From: UBA1941 sp046329555 | GTDB lineage: Bacteria; Bacteroidota; Bacteroidia; Chitinophagales; LD1 | Direction of reading: 5' to 3' | NCBI GenBank assembly: GCA_046329555.1 | Contig: JAXLUK010000002.1 | Location: 496,001-560,000 of the forward strand | DNA length: 64,000 bases | In this document: in pieces, positions 42,801-52,287 of the stretch | Layout: every line of letters starts with the position of its first letter | Position numbering within the stretch: the first letter of the stretch is position 1 | Translations under genes and position numbers: made by a program | The notes under the pieces: model-generated | Database searches by the model: none | What the model saw: the letters and a program-made list of their open reading frames with translations, nothing else | What the model was told of the DNA's origin: nothing

Positions 42801-43214
42801 ATGGTAAACCGCGTTTATCTTTTAGGCAACCTGGGCAAAGACCCGGTAATCAAACATTTTCAAAACGATGGTGTAATTGCCGAGTTTTCTCTGGCTACAT
42901 CCGATCCTTACAAAAATAAGGAAGGACAGTGGGTAGATGTTACCGATTGGCACAACATCAAAGTAACCAACCGTTTCCTGGCGGAACGAGTGGAAAAATC
43001 ACTAAAAAAAGGCAGCCGCGTTTTTGTAGAAGGGAAGTTAAAGACCCGTAGCTACGAAAAAGACGGTCAGAAACACTGGGTTACTGAAGTGGTGGTCGAC
43101 TTCCTGCGTATGCTGGATAAGAAAGAAGGCACTATGAACGGTCAACCTGAAGTTCAGGCCGAGTATGCCGCCCAAAATAATGGCGCGGGAACCGACGACG
43201 ACCTGCCGTTCTAA
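42801..43214 (+). CDS. ssb: Single-stranded DNA-binding protein
   Basis: 137 residues from ATG 42801 (MVNRVYLLGNLGKDP); the longer frame from 42765 starts right after mutY with unrelated residues. An OB fold with FSLATSD and the DWHNIKVTNR strand, then a short disordered tail and the conserved acidic tip DDDLPF that recruits repair and replication partners. It binds ssDNA as a tetramer. Confidence 0.96.
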   Translation: MVNRVYLLGNLGKDPVIKHFQNDGVIAEFSLATSDPYKNKEGQWVDVTDWHNIKVTNRFLAERVEKSLKKGSRVFVEGKLKTRSYEKDGQKHWVTEVVVDFLRMLDKKEGTMNGQPEVQAEYAAQNNGAGTDDDLPF

Positions 43215-43226
43215 TCACTTTTTGTT

Positions 43227-43268
43227 GGTAGTTCGGAGAAAAAGTTGCTCTTTTCACTCCGGACTACC
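43227..43268 (+). terminator. Stem-loop between ssb and gldE
   Basis: GGTAGTTCGGAG (43227-43238) pairs with CTCCGGACTACC (43257-43268) over 12 positions with one G-T pair. No clear T run follows on the plus strand, so it may be an attenuator or RNA-processing/stability hairpin rather than a full terminator. Confidence 0.5.
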
Positions 43269-43294
43269 ACAAAAAAGTACTTTTACTACAGATT

Positions 43295-44650
43295 ATGGAC
43301 CCCTCGCGACCCGTACTGTCGCTCATTTTACAAGCGTCTTTGATGAACATGCCCACGCCGGGTGTCTGGATGGCCATACTGGTTATGGCTATGCTGATTG
43401 GCCTGTCGGCGTTTATGGCCGCTTCCGAGATTGCCTTTTTCTCTATCACGCAAGGCGAAAAAATTACCCTTCGCGAAAGCGATGATGCCGCTGACCAGCG
43501 GCTATTCCGCTTGCTGGAAAAACCGCGCTACCTGCTTTCCACCATACTCATTGGAAATAACATCGTCAACATCGGCGTCATCATCATTTCCTACTTCATC
43601 ATTACCGGCATCTTTAATTTTCAGGATGTTCCGGTGGGCGGCTTGGTGATTCCCAAATCCGCCTTCGATTTCCTGATCAACGTCATCATCGTCACCTTCT
43701 TCCTGGTTTTATTCGGCGAAGCCATACCGAAAGTGTACGCCACCCACAATAAAATGCGTATCGCACTTTCCGTAGCCGGCTTTTTTGCCGTGCTGAATCG
43801 TTTGTTTTCTCCCATCAACTTCATCCTGGTTGGCTCAACCTCTTTAATCGAAAAGAAAATCAAAAAGTACAATGCCGAAATTGATGTAGATGAAATCAAC
43901 AAGGCTATTGATATTACGGTACAGAACAAAGAGTCGCGCAATGATGCCAATATGCTGAAAGGCATTGTTCATTTTGGCAACCTCACCGTAAAGCAAGTGA
44001 TGCGCCCCCGAATGGATGTAGCAGCGGCTGATATTGATTGGAATTTTGAAGAACTGGTAAAATATGTGCGGGAAACGGGCTACTCGCGCCTGCCTGTTTA
44101 CCGCGGAGATATGGATCATATCGAAGGCGTGTTGTATGTAAAAGATTTGTTGGAACATCTGGAGAAAAACAAAGATTTTCATTGGCAACAGCTCATTCGC
44201 GAATCATTGCACACGCCGGAAACCAAGCGCATTGATGATATGCTTCGCGATTTTCAGGAATCGCGAAAGCATCTGGCGGTGGTGGTTGACGAGTTCGGCG
44301 GCACACAGGGTATCATCACCCTGGAAGATATCGTGGAAGAAGTGGTGGGCGATATCAAGGATGAATTTGATGAACATACCGATGCTAATATCCGGGCATT
44401 GCCTGATGGCTCGTGGTTGGTTGAAGGCGCTTGTCCGGTAGACGATTTTTTTCGAGCACTGGAAATCAGCGAAGAAAATTTTGAAACCTTACGCGGCGAC
44501 GCAGAAACGGTGGCCGGTTTATTACTGGAAATAAAGGGTCGCTTTCCAAAAGCAGGTGAAACGGTAAAGCAACAGAACCTCACATTCAAAATTCTAAGCC
44601 TGCGCAACAACCGGATTGATAAAATTAAAGTGGAACGACATGCAGTTTAG
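43295..44650 (+). CDS. gldE: Gliding motility-associated protein GldE (DUF21-CBS-CorC)
   Basis: 451 residues: a DUF21 membrane part with four helices to about residue 190, two CBS domains (VKQVMRPRMDV near 235; AVVVDEFGGTQGIITLEDIVEEVVGDI near 325) and a C-terminal CorC/HlyC domain. It resembles magnesium/cobalt exporters. In Flavobacterium it is linked to gldD and supports gliding. The placement between ssb and gldD is the conserved Bacteroidota order, which supports the name. Confidence 0.9.
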   Translation: MDPSRPVLSLILQASLMNMPTPGVWMAILVMAMLIGLSAFMAASEIAFFSITQGEKITLRESDDAADQRLFRLLEKPRYLLSTILIGNNIVNIGVIIISYFIITGIFNFQDVPVGGLVIPKSAFDFLINVIIVTFFLVLFGEAIPKVYATHNKMRIALSVAGFFAVLNRLFSPINFILVGSTSLIEKKIKKYNAEIDVDEINKAIDITVQNKESRNDANMLKGIVHFGNLTVKQVMRPRMDVAAADIDWNFEELVKYVRETGYSRLPVYRGDMDHIEGVLYVKDLLEHLEKNKDFHWQQLIRESLHTPETKRIDDMLRDFQESRKHLAVVVDEFGGTQGIITLEDIVEEVVGDIKDEFDEHTDANIRALPDGSWLVEGACPVDDFFRALEISEENFETLRGDAETVAGLLLEIKGRFPKAGETVKQQNLTFKILSLRNNRIDKIKVERHAV

Positions 44651-45263
44651 AGGTCATGGTTCATGCAAAGGCCTTTCACCAGTATTTCGCCTAATCGGCG
44701 TTATCCTCATCGCCTTGTTGCTGCATAGCTGTCATGGCGACTACGTTCCGAAATCGAAGGCGTATCCAAGAATTATTTTTCCGGAGAAACAATACAACTG
44801 GTTCGATAATGGTACCTGCCCCTTTGCTTTCCGCAAACCAGTATATGCCCAGGTTAACCGCGATACGGTCTTTATGGGTAAGCCTCTCCACGAACCTTGC
44901 TGGATGAACATTTCATTCCCTGATTTCAATGCCACAGTCAACCTCACCTATAAAAGTATTCAGCCCGGCATGTTCGCGCAGCTTTTGGATGATGTTCACA
45001 AACTATCTTTCAAACATTCTAAAAAAGCCAATTACATCGATGAATCCTTCATCCGGAATAAAAACGGTGTTTCCGGTTTATACTACGACGTAGGTGGTGA
45101 AGCAGCTTCTAATATTCAATTTTTTCTGACCGACAGCGCCCATCACTTCGTTAGAGGCTCGCTGTATTTTTACAACGAACCGAATGCCGATTCTATGGCG
45201 CCGGTGCTTCGCTTTGTAAAACAAGACCTGGACACCATCCTGGGTACTTTTACCTGGAAGTAA
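44640..45263 (+). CDS. gldD: Gliding motility lipoprotein GldD
   Basis: 207 residues from ATG 44640, overlapping gldE by 11 bases. A lipoprotein signal with Cys in LLLHSC (near residue 31), then YVPKSKAYPRIIFPEKQYNWFD and CPFAFRKPVYAQV, which are GldD family marks. In Flavobacterium GldD is required for gliding and T9SS function; it is anchored in the cell envelope. Its stop is near 45263 and no further gld gene follows. Confidence 0.9.
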   Translation: MQFRGHGSCKGLSPVFRLIGVILIALLLHSCHGDYVPKSKAYPRIIFPEKQYNWFDNGTCPFAFRKPVYAQVNRDTVFMGKPLHEPCWMNISFPDFNATVNLTYKSIQPGMFAQLLDDVHKLSFKHSKKANYIDESFIRNKNGVSGLYYDVGGEAASNIQFFLTDSAHHFVRGSLYFYNEPNADSMAPVLRFVKQDLDTILGTFTWK

Positions 45264-45376
45264 AAGACCGAAACGCTCAAAGTCGCGCTGAATAATTCGC
45301 ACTGCGAATTCAACTATCTTTAGTTATTTTCAAATTCTAGCATGATTGTTGCCTCAATCAGGAAAAACAATTCAAC

Positions 45377-45709
45377 ATGGGAAAATTTGTCATCAGCACC
45401 CGTAAAAACGGAGAATTCCAGTTTTCATTGAAAGCCGGAAATGGTCAAACTATTTTAGCCAGCGAAGGGTACACCACCCGCGCCAGCTGCGATAACGGCA
45501 TTGAGTCGGTACGTAAAAACGCCACCGACGACAATCGTTACGATCGCAAAACTTCTACCAATGGAAAATTCTATTTCAACCTGAAAGCCGGTAACGGGCA
45601 AATCATCGGCACCAGTGAAATGTATGAAAGTGAAGCCGGTCGCGAAAATGGCATTGCTTCGGTAAAAGAAAATGCGCCAACAGCCACAATCGACGATCAA
45701 ACAAACTAG
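45377..45709 (+). CDS. YegP family protein, two DUF1508 repeats
   Basis: 110 residues with two tandem DUF1508 units: GEFQFSLKAGNGQTILASEGY at about 12-32 and GKFYFNLKAGNGQIIGTSEMY at about 63-83, each ending in the (D/E)NGI-x-SV-(R/K)-x-NA motif. Small cytoplasmic proteins of unknown function, some stress-induced. The length fits the two-repeat YegP form. Confidence 0.9.
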   Translation: MGKFVISTRKNGEFQFSLKAGNGQTILASEGYTTRASCDNGIESVRKNATDDNRYDRKTSTNGKFYFNLKAGNGQIIGTSEMYESEAGRENGIASVKENAPTATIDDQTN

Positions 45710-45720
45710 TCATTTTAAAC

Positions 45721-45767
45721 ATATAACTCCACTGCGCCGTCGTGAACAAGGTGTAGTGGAGTTATAT
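45721..45767. terminator. Perfect 13-bp stem between convergent genes
   Basis: ATATAACTCCACT (45721-45733) and AGTGGAGTTATAT (45755-45767) form an uninterrupted stem with a 21-base loop, between yegP and the convergent HARE gene. No T run follows on either strand; a bidirectional terminator or transcript-end hairpin is the likeliest role. Confidence 0.55.
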
Positions 45768-45838
45768 ACGCCAGATGAAAAACTGGCTGCTGTTCAACCG
45801 CAATAGCCAAACCCTCTGGCTTATTCAATACGTAGCAA

Positions 45839-46774
45839 TCAATCAACCGCTTTACCCGAAGAGGGTATCAGTGTTCTAAGGGTGTCAAAATCAAACACCT
45901 GATCGTATTCTTTCTTATGAATTTTCTTGCTGGAAAGATCGATTTTGACCGTTGAAATAAACTCTTTGAAATCTGCATTCATCGCCAACTTATTAATGGT
46001 CTCCCAATCAAGAACTTCCCGATGCTTTGCCGGAAAAATAATCTCAGATGAATGAGGATCATCAATATTTAGTTGGATGACGCCAATGCCAAATGATGTT
46101 GAAAGCCTGGACAGCTCCATCCTGAAATCATCCTCTTCTGACACTTCCGCTGCAACCAAATAACTCTCATTTGCCCAGGATGAGTTAGAAACTGTTTGAA
46201 AGAAACTCTCTCGCAAATTACCAAAACTTAACTCGCGCTTCAGCTCAAACGATAATAGCCGAATGGAAACATGACCAATCGAAGAACTTAAATCGTAAAC
46301 TTCCTGCTTCCAATCTTCTATTGGGAAATAACAGCCCACTATATCCGGATGAACCCACTCGCCAAACTCCTTTTTGGAAGATTGGTTGTGATGAATTGTT
46401 TTGGTGTAGCAGCGCAAGTGGTAATAAGCATAATAGGTCAGGAATGGGTGGAGGTCTTTTTCTAAATACGAAAACCGCTTTTTCTTCGAAAACGAAGTTT
46501 CCACCGCAGTTGTAGTTTCCGACAAATCAATCGTGCTGGCCTGCGATTTCAAATAAAATTTCCTCGGCCTGCTTTCCGTTTGCTTGAAAATAGATTTCGG
46601 ATTGTCCTTGGCATTTACATAAATCTGGGCTGCCATTGTGGCCCAAGGTGTTTTTCCCTGGCTGTTAAGTTGCTTCGCATAACCTTTATCACTCGCCAAG
46701 GTCCAAATCTCATGAACCGTTAATGGCCGCTTCTCCTCCTTCAAAATCCTTTCGGCCAATTCCAAAAAAGTCAT
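45839..46774 (-). CDS. HARE-HTH domain protein (HrgA-like)
   Basis: 311 residues. The first ~75 residues are a winged helix of the HARE type (FLELAERILKEEKRPLTVHEIW then GKTPWATMAAQIYVNAKD). The rest has DLHPFLTYYAYYHLRCYTKTIHHNQSSKK and EWVHPDIVG, as in HrgA-like proteins, which are found in variable loci of epsilonproteobacteria near restriction genes; a nuclease-like fold for this part is a guess. No methylase or nuclease partner is adjacent. It stands alone among core genes. Confidence 0.6.
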   Translation of the reverse strand: MTFLELAERILKEEKRPLTVHEIWTLASDKGYAKQLNSQGKTPWATMAAQIYVNAKDNPKSIFKQTESRPRKFYLKSQASTIDLSETTTAVETSFSKKKRFSYLEKDLHPFLTYYAYYHLRCYTKTIHHNQSSKKEFGEWVHPDIVGCYFPIEDWKQEVYDLSSSIGHVSIRLLSFELKRELSFGNLRESFFQTVSNSSWANESYLVAAEVSEEDDFRMELSRLSTSFGIGVIQLNIDDPHSSEIIFPAKHREVLDWETINKLAMNADFKEFISTVKIDLSSKKIHKKEYDQVFDFDTLRTLIPSSGKAVD

Positions 46775-46819
46775 AATGGGGTGTGTTTAAATTTAAGTAG
46801 AATATTAGAACCAGTTGAT

Positions 46820-48277
46820 CTACATCTCCCACGTAGCGCCCTCTTTTCCATCTTTTACCTGAATACCCACCCGCTGCAATTCATCCCGAATTTTATCGCT
46901 GGTGGCAAAGTCTTTCTTCGAACGGGCATCCTTCCGTAAATCCAAAATAAGACTCATCAGGCCTTCTATTTTATCGCTGCCGCTCTCCTGTTCTATTTTC
47001 AAACCCAACACATCTTCAACTAGGGCCGTCATAAAAGTCAATAGCGCCTCCTTATCCTCAACAGTAATCTGCTCGCGCCCATCGTGAATGTTGTTGATAT
47101 AACCCACCAACTCAAACAACCCGGCTAACGCCAACGACGTATTAAAATCGTCATTCATCGCATCGTAAATACGCTGCTTCACCGGCGCCAAAGGCATAGT
47201 GCTTACTGTTGCCGTCTTTAAACCGGGTAACAATTTCAAAGCGTTCACTAATCGGCGGTATCCTTTCTCAGCAGCCTTTAATGCCTCATTCGAAAAATCA
47301 AGCGTGCTGCGATAGTGCGCCTGCAACATAAAAAAGCGCACCGTCATCGCACTATATCCCTGCTCCAGCAACGGATGATTGCCGCTGAACAGTTGTGCCG
47401 GCAGGAACGCATTGCCTAAACTCTTACTCATCTTCTGCCCATTTACGGTCAGCATATTCGTATGCATCCAGAACCGCGCCGGATTGGTGTGATGACAAGC
47501 CGCGTGCTGCGCTATTTCATTGGTGTGATGCGTCGGAATCAAATCCATCCCGCCACCGTGAATATCAAAGGTAGTGCCCAGATACTTCACACTCATCGCA
47601 CTGCACTCAATATGCCAACCCGGATAACCTTCGCCCCAGGGCGAAGGCCAACGCATAATATGCTCAGGCGGCGCCTTCTTCCATAAAGCAAAATCCAGCC
47701 GACCGCGCTTCTCCTCCTGTCCGTCTAAATCACGCGTGTTCTCATACTGATCCTCCAGCTTCCGGCCACTTAACTCGGTATACGGATACTGCTTCGCAAA
47801 TTTCTCTACATCAAACCAAATCGTACCGTTCACTTCATAAGCCAATCCGGCATCTATAATTTTCTTCGTTAGCTCAAGCTGTTCAACGATATGCCCGCTG
47901 GCCGAAGGCTCAATGCTGGGCGGCAACAAATTAAACTGCTCTAACACCCGGTGAAAATCGATGGTGTACAATTGCACAATCTCCATCGGCTCCAGGTTTT
48001 CAAGACGGGCGCGCTTGGCAATTTTATCTTCCCCATCATCCCCATCACTCTCCAGATGCCCCACATCCGTAATGTTGCGCACATAGCGCACCTTGTAGCC
48101 CAGATGCTTCAGATAACGGAACACAATATCGAAAGTGAGAAAGGTGCGGCAATTGCCCAGATGCGCATGACTGTATAAGGTTGGCCCACACACATACATG
48201 CCCACATGAGGCGCGTTGATAGGCTTAAAAACATCTTTTTCCCGCGTTAGGGTGTTGTAAATCCTGAGTTCTTGCAC
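46820..48277 (-). CDS. cysS: Cysteinyl-tRNA synthetase
   Basis: 485 residues of class I synthetase. The HIGH-type motif is HAHLGN near residue 38 (after YVCGPTLYS), with the zinc-binding Cys of VCGPT and WHIECS. KMSKSLGN occurs near residue 275, then the helical anticodon-binding C-terminus (SDKIRDELQRVGIQVKDGKEG). It charges tRNA-Cys. Divergent from the isomerase gene. Confidence 0.97.
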   Translation of the reverse strand: MQELRIYNTLTREKDVFKPINAPHVGMYVCGPTLYSHAHLGNCRTFLTFDIVFRYLKHLGYKVRYVRNITDVGHLESDGDDGEDKIAKRARLENLEPMEIVQLYTIDFHRVLEQFNLLPPSIEPSASGHIVEQLELTKKIIDAGLAYEVNGTIWFDVEKFAKQYPYTELSGRKLEDQYENTRDLDGQEEKRGRLDFALWKKAPPEHIMRWPSPWGEGYPGWHIECSAMSVKYLGTTFDIHGGGMDLIPTHHTNEIAQHAACHHTNPARFWMHTNMLTVNGQKMSKSLGNAFLPAQLFSGNHPLLEQGYSAMTVRFFMLQAHYRSTLDFSNEALKAAEKGYRRLVNALKLLPGLKTATVSTMPLAPVKQRIYDAMNDDFNTSLALAGLFELVGYINNIHDGREQITVEDKEALLTFMTALVEDVLGLKIEQESGSDKIEGLMSLILDLRKDARSKKDFATSDKIRDELQRVGIQVKDGKEGATWEM

Positions 48278-48395
48278 GTGGTGAAATTGTGAAAATCCCG
48301 CGAAATTTTGCGGAAATATCCGCCAACTCGCCCCGCGAATAGCCAGTTGCGATTCTTAAATAATCTTAATTTCACGCCTCATTTTTAAGGGCTGC

Positions 48396-48403
48396 TATCT
48401 TAG
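48396..48403 (+). promoter_or_regulatory. Bacteroidota -7 box for the parvulin isomerase gene
   Basis: TATCTTAG matches TAnnTTTG at 7 of 8 positions, 24 bases before the ATG at 48428. Confidence 0.45.
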
Positions 48404-48427
48404 CGCCCCATTAACGATTGAAGTATT

Positions 48428-50437
48428 ATGAAAAAAATCCTTGCGATTGCCCTTAGCGTTTCGGCTACCTCGCTTTTTGCGCAAAAAGCCGATAAAAGCG
48501 CCGTCATTTTCACCGTATCCGGAACACCCGTTACCGTTGGTGAATTTGAATATGTGTACACCAAGAACAATATCAACAACCAGGCCGATTACAGCGAAAA
48601 ATCACTGACTGATTACCTGAATCTGTATGAAAACTTCCGGCTGAAAGTACGCGAGGCCGAAGCCATGAAGCTGGATACCATTTCTTCTCTGAAAAACGAG
48701 CTGGAAGGTTACCGCAAACAACTGGCCAAATCATTCCTCACCGACCGTGAAATCACCGATCAACTGATTCAGGAAGCCTACGACCGCTCCCTGAAAGAAG
48801 TGAACGCCAGCCACATCCTCATCCGCTGCGATGAAAGCGCTAATCCGGCTGATACCCTGGCGGCGTACAAAAAAATCATGGACATCCGCAAGAAACTGCT
48901 CAATCTCACCAAGCCGGCCGATTTTGGCCAGATGGCGATGGAGTTTTCCGATGACCCTTCTGCCAAGCAGAACAAGGGCGATATTGGCTACTTCACGGTG
49001 TTTCAAACCGTGTACCCTTTTGAAACCGTTGCCTACAGCTTGAAGCCGGGCGAAATTTCTATGCCGGTGCGCACCCAGTTCGGTTATCACCTGGTAAAAC
49101 TGAACAGCACCCGCCCAGCCCAGGGGGAAGTGCACGTAGCCCACTTGCTCATTAAAGCGCCTGAAGAAGCCGCTGCAGATATTAAAGCAACCGCCAAAAA
49201 ACGCGTTGATTCTATTTATAACATCATCAACAGTGGCGCCATCAGCTTTGATGATGCCGTAGCCCAATTCTCTGAAGACCGCACCTCAAACAAGAAAAAA
49301 GGGGAACAACAATGGTTCGGTGTAGGCCGGATGTTCCCGGAATATGAAGCTGCTGCCTTCGCACTGAAGAACAACGGCGATATTTCTAAACCGGTGCTGA
49401 CTGCCTATGGCTACTACATCATCAAGCGCCTCGATAAGCGCGATATCGCGCCGTTTAACGAAGTGAAGAATGAATTTAAGAAGCGCGTAGAACGCGATTC
49501 GCGCTCCTCAGTGGCCAAATCAAAATTGGTAGACCGCATTAAGCGCGAAAACGCCTTTGCAGAAAACAGCAAGAATAAGACAGCATTGTTTAGTTTGATT
49601 GACTCTGCGCTGACGCAAGGTAATTTGCAGGCCGATTCAGGGAAAATGGCGAAGAAGCCCGCAAACAAGGGCGGCCTGGCCGGTATGGGTACGGACGTGC
49701 TCTTCACTATGGCCGGGAAGAATTACGATGTGAACGATTTTGAAGCCTATGTAAAAAAGGTGATGAAGCGCCGTGGCGATAAAAACAAAGAAGCCCTGCT
49801 GAATGAATATTACGACAACTGGGTTACCCAGCGCGCACTGGATTACGAGGAAAGCATGCTGGAAACCAAGAAGCCTGATTTTGCTGCATTGATGAAGGAA
49901 TACCGCGATGGCATCTTGTTGTTTGAATTAACTGATCGCCAGGTTTGGGGCAAGGCAGTAAAAGATTCTGCTGGTTTAGCCGCTTTCCATGAACAAAATA
50001 AAATGAAGTATTTGTGGGGACCGCGCGCAGAAGTACAGATTTACAATTGCACCGACGAGAAAATTGCGAAAGCGGCACTGAAGCTGGCCAAAAAAGGCAT
50101 GAGCGCCGCCGATATTCAACAAAAGCTGAATAAAACCGGCAGCAACAGCAAGGTGAGTGTTATCAGCGGTAAATATGAAAAAGGACAGTACGATGTAGTA
50201 GATAAGATTAACTGGACGCCAGGTCTTACAGCAATTAACAAGCAAAACGACAGCAGTTTTCAGTTTATTGATGTGAAGCAAATTATTCAGAGCGAGCCCA
50301 AGCAGTTGAAAGAAGCCAAAGGCTATGTGGTGAGCGATTATCAGGAATATCTGGAGAAAAAGTGGTTAGCTGATTTACGCGCCAAGTATCCCATTGTAGT
50401 AAACGAGCCGGTATTCCGCAGCCTGATTAAAAAATAA
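48428..50437 (+). CDS. Periplasmic parvulin-type peptidylprolyl isomerase (PpiD/SurA-like)
   Basis: 669 residues with a signal peptide (1-18, ending SLFAQ). Two parvulin domains: ASHILIRCDES near residue 118 with GDIGYFTVFQ, and VAHLLIKAPEE near residue 237 with GEQQWFGVGRMFPEYE. A long C-terminal region without a recognised domain follows. It probably assists folding of outer membrane proteins. It ends 23 bases before a strong terminator that marks the edge of island 2. Confidence 0.88.
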   Translation: MKKILAIALSVSATSLFAQKADKSAVIFTVSGTPVTVGEFEYVYTKNNINNQADYSEKSLTDYLNLYENFRLKVREAEAMKLDTISSLKNELEGYRKQLAKSFLTDREITDQLIQEAYDRSLKEVNASHILIRCDESANPADTLAAYKKIMDIRKKLLNLTKPADFGQMAMEFSDDPSAKQNKGDIGYFTVFQTVYPFETVAYSLKPGEISMPVRTQFGYHLVKLNSTRPAQGEVHVAHLLIKAPEEAAADIKATAKKRVDSIYNIINSGAISFDDAVAQFSEDRTSNKKKGEQQWFGVGRMFPEYEAAAFALKNNGDISKPVLTAYGYYIIKRLDKRDIAPFNEVKNEFKKRVERDSRSSVAKSKLVDRIKRENAFAENSKNKTALFSLIDSALTQGNLQADSGKMAKKPANKGGLAGMGTDVLFTMAGKNYDVNDFEAYVKKVMKRRGDKNKEALLNEYYDNWVTQRALDYEESMLETKKPDFAALMKEYRDGILLFELTDRQVWGKAVKDSAGLAAFHEQNKMKYLWGPRAEVQIYNCTDEKIAKAALKLAKKGMSAADIQQKLNKTGSNSKVSVISGKYEKGQYDVVDKINWTPGLTAINKQNDSSFQFIDVKQIIQSEPKQLKEAKGYVVSDYQEYLEKKWLADLRAKYPIVVNEPVFRSLIKK

Positions 50438-50460
50438 ACAAGCGCATGCATAACGCATCA

Positions 50461-50486
50461 AGGGGCCAATTACAGGCCCCTTTTTT
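50461..50486 (+). terminator. Terminator after the parvulin gene
   Basis: AGGGGCC, 7-base loop, GGCCCCT and a run of six T: a standard intrinsic terminator 23 bases after the stop. Confidence 0.85.
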
Positions 50487-50521
50487 GTGCCCGTAAGTCA
50501 TCCCATTCAACAGAACATATA

Positions 50522-50645
50522 GGGCGGCCGCCGCCCGCGGCTTCGTACCTCGCCGCGCGTGCGGCGCCGGGTGCTATGCTCCAAGTCCGCACTCGCTCGT
50601 ACCTCGCTCGCTTGCGGGCTTTCCGCGCCGCCCCCTGCCGCAAAG
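50522..50645 (+). repeat. GC-rich intergenic repeat, copy 3 (left edge of island 2)
   Basis: It starts GGGCGGCCGCCGCCCGCGG, continues through CTTCGTACCTCGCCGCG and GCGGCGCCGGGTGCTATGCTCC, and resembles copy 1 (11014-11128) block by block. No coding function is supported. From 50646 to about 50860 nothing further was recognised. Confidence 0.65.
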
Positions 50646-50873
50646 TAAGCGCGCTAAAAGCGCCATGCACATCATGGGCATGGTTGAACATACATCTGCC
50701 CCACCAATGAAACTGAATTATAGGAACTAACGATTCCCTTAACCGAAAACGACTTTAGTAAACGCTACCCCCAGCTAATACCCAATAATGATCCGATGCT
50801 GATGTTCAAATGTCAGCCCCAATGAAGCCGATACCCATGTTGTTGGAGGTGCCGATTTTTGTATCTTAGGTTT

Positions 50874-51071
50874 ATGAAAGCTTTAGTCATTACGCCAAAA
50901 AATAACGACGAATTCAAGTTCATAAGCGATTTGCTTACGAAGCTAGGTATAGGCACATCTTCTCTCTCTCAAGACGAGCTTGAAGATATTGGCTTGTCAA
51001 AAATGCTCCGCAAGGCTGACAAGACTAAAAAGGCAAGCAGATTAGAAATTATAAGAAAGCTTTCTGCCTGA
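50874..51071 (+). CDS. Antitoxin of a RelE/ParE-type pair
   Basis: 65 residues from ATG 50874 (MKALVITPKNNDEFKFISDLL); a -7-like TATCTTAG lies at 50862-50869. A small acidic-helical protein ending KASRLEIIRKLSA. No clear DNA-binding family was recognised, but size, order and the TGATG overlap with the toxin gene identify it as the antitoxin. It would neutralise the toxin by binding and probably repress the operon. Confidence 0.75.
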   Translation: MKALVITPKNNDEFKFISDLLTKLGIGTSSLSQDELEDIGLSKMLRKADKTKKASRLEIIRKLSA

Positions 51072-51337
51072 TGAAAGTTGAGTTTTTGAAACAATTTTCA
51101 AAAGATCTAGACAAACTAAATTCGAAATCTACAAAGCGATCATTGCTCCGGGTTATTGAGTCCTTAGAAGTTGCTGAAAACCTTGAAACCATTCCCAATA
51201 GCAAAAAATTAAAAGGTTTTAAGTCGGCATATAGAATCAGGATTGGTGATTATCGGCTTGGATTGTTTTATGAGAATTCCACTGTCTTATTAGCGCGCTT
51301 TGCGCATAGAAAAGAAATTTACGGCCTCTTCCCCTAA
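51071..51337 (+). CDS. RelE/ParE superfamily toxin
   Basis: 88 residues (MKVEFLKQFSKDLDKLN). The C-terminal core has AYRIRIGDYRLGLFYENSTVLLARFAHRKEIY, the RelE/ParE strand pattern with basic residues in the last strands. Either a ribosome-dependent mRNA nuclease or a gyrase poison; which one is not decidable by eye. It overlaps the antitoxin stop. The pair appears intact. Confidence 0.8.
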   Translation: MKVEFLKQFSKDLDKLNSKSTKRSLLRVIESLEVAENLETIPNSKKLKGFKSAYRIRIGDYRLGLFYENSTVLLARFAHRKEIYGLFP

Positions 51338-51449
51338 TGAACGCTCTTAGCATTTCCCACCATCGAATCTACCTCAAAAACAATTTCCCGTAATACACAT
51401 TAAGTCACGTTTTATGACCTCATTCAACCATAAAACATACTCAGAGAAG

Positions 51450-51706
51450 TGACCGCTTATAATTGACAGTTTCCCGTCTGGAAGTTCAGATAGAGGCCGA
51501 TAATCCGGTGCGTTATTGATGCCTTTGTAGAGAAAGCAACATGTAGTCCATTCCCAGCACAATATCAAAACCTGCCTTAATCCGAAGCTGCTGACATAGG
51601 TGCGCAGGATGCGGTTACAAACCGCTTCTACTTTTCGCGCGGTTTCATTCCTGCCATAGCGGAGAAACAGTAAAGCCCGATGGATTTCACAGACCCGCGT
51701 GAGATG
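51450..51706 (-). repeat. Composite element F (reversed)
   Basis: Read on the minus strand: CATCTCACGCGGGTCTGTG, the hairpin GCGGTTTGTAACCGC near 51615, then the antisense start of the IS1182-like transposase. This is the same order as elements C, D and E in island 1. Confidence 0.6.
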
Positions 51707-51745
51707 GCCAGTTGTTCTCCAGCCAACGGGCTAGGGTGATAGTTG

Positions 51746-52048
51746 CTACCCTTCCAGCCTATTGGGTATATCCATTCGTTCGTGTAAAATCCAGATAACT
51801 TCCAGTTCGCTATCAACAACTCTGTAGAAAATTATATGGGACTTTATTTTTGAAGAACGATAGCCTTCCCGAATGTGCTGCAGATTTTTTCCTGACTTTG
51901 GGTGAGATGCTAAGAATTCAATTTCTTTAATTATCAGGGAGTAATATCTATCTGCTTGAGTTAAAGACCAAGTGGTAACCGTGTAGCACCATATCTATTC
52001 GAGGTCCAAAAGCGCCTCTTCTGTGAAGACTACTTTTAATGTTTTCAC
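51746..52048 (-). pseudogene. parE toxin gene with in-frame stop
   Basis: A 101-codon frame from GTG 52048 that overlaps the parD stop (GTGA). The translation has all ParE marks: TEEALLDLE, then stop, then IW, QADRYYSLIIKEIEFLASHPKSG, REGYRSSKIKSHIIFYRV and ILHERMDIPNRL. The only lesion is TAG at codon 18 (51995-51997), where the family usually has an acidic residue codon one base away. ParE poisons gyrase; here it should be inactive unless the stop is read through. Confidence 0.8.
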
Positions 52049-52287
52049 AAGTACTTTTTATGAAGCGCGGCTAAATGCTTTTTAGCGTCAAAATTTCCGA
52101 CTTTTCTAGATCGTTCTCCCTTCTTTAAGGCAGCAATAAGGTTCTTTTTGGCTTCTTCTTCGCTTTCCAGCAATCGGAGGGCGGTACGCACCACTTCACT
52201 AGCAGAAGCATAGCGCCCGGAGGAGACCTCTTTGTCAATAAACTTTTCAAAATGTTCTCCTAATAAAACCGAAGTGTTTTTGGCCAT
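52045..52287 (-). CDS. ParD family antitoxin
   Basis: 80 residues: ribbon-helix-helix start (NTSVLLGEHFEKFIDKEVSSGRYASASEVVRTALRLLE), then a helical tail (LIAALKKGERSRKVG) that binds ParE. The frame is intact although its partner toxin is broken, so it may persist as an orphan antitoxin or for autorepression. It lies inside an IS1182-like relic. Confidence 0.88.
   Translation of the reverse strand: MAKNTSVLLGEHFEKFIDKEVSSGRYASASEVVRTALRLLESEEEAKKNLIAALKKGERSRKVGNFDAKKHLAALHKKYL

Noticed and set aside
51374..51568. Minus-strand 64-codon frame
   Set aside because: Lies in the antisense of the IS1182-like relic.
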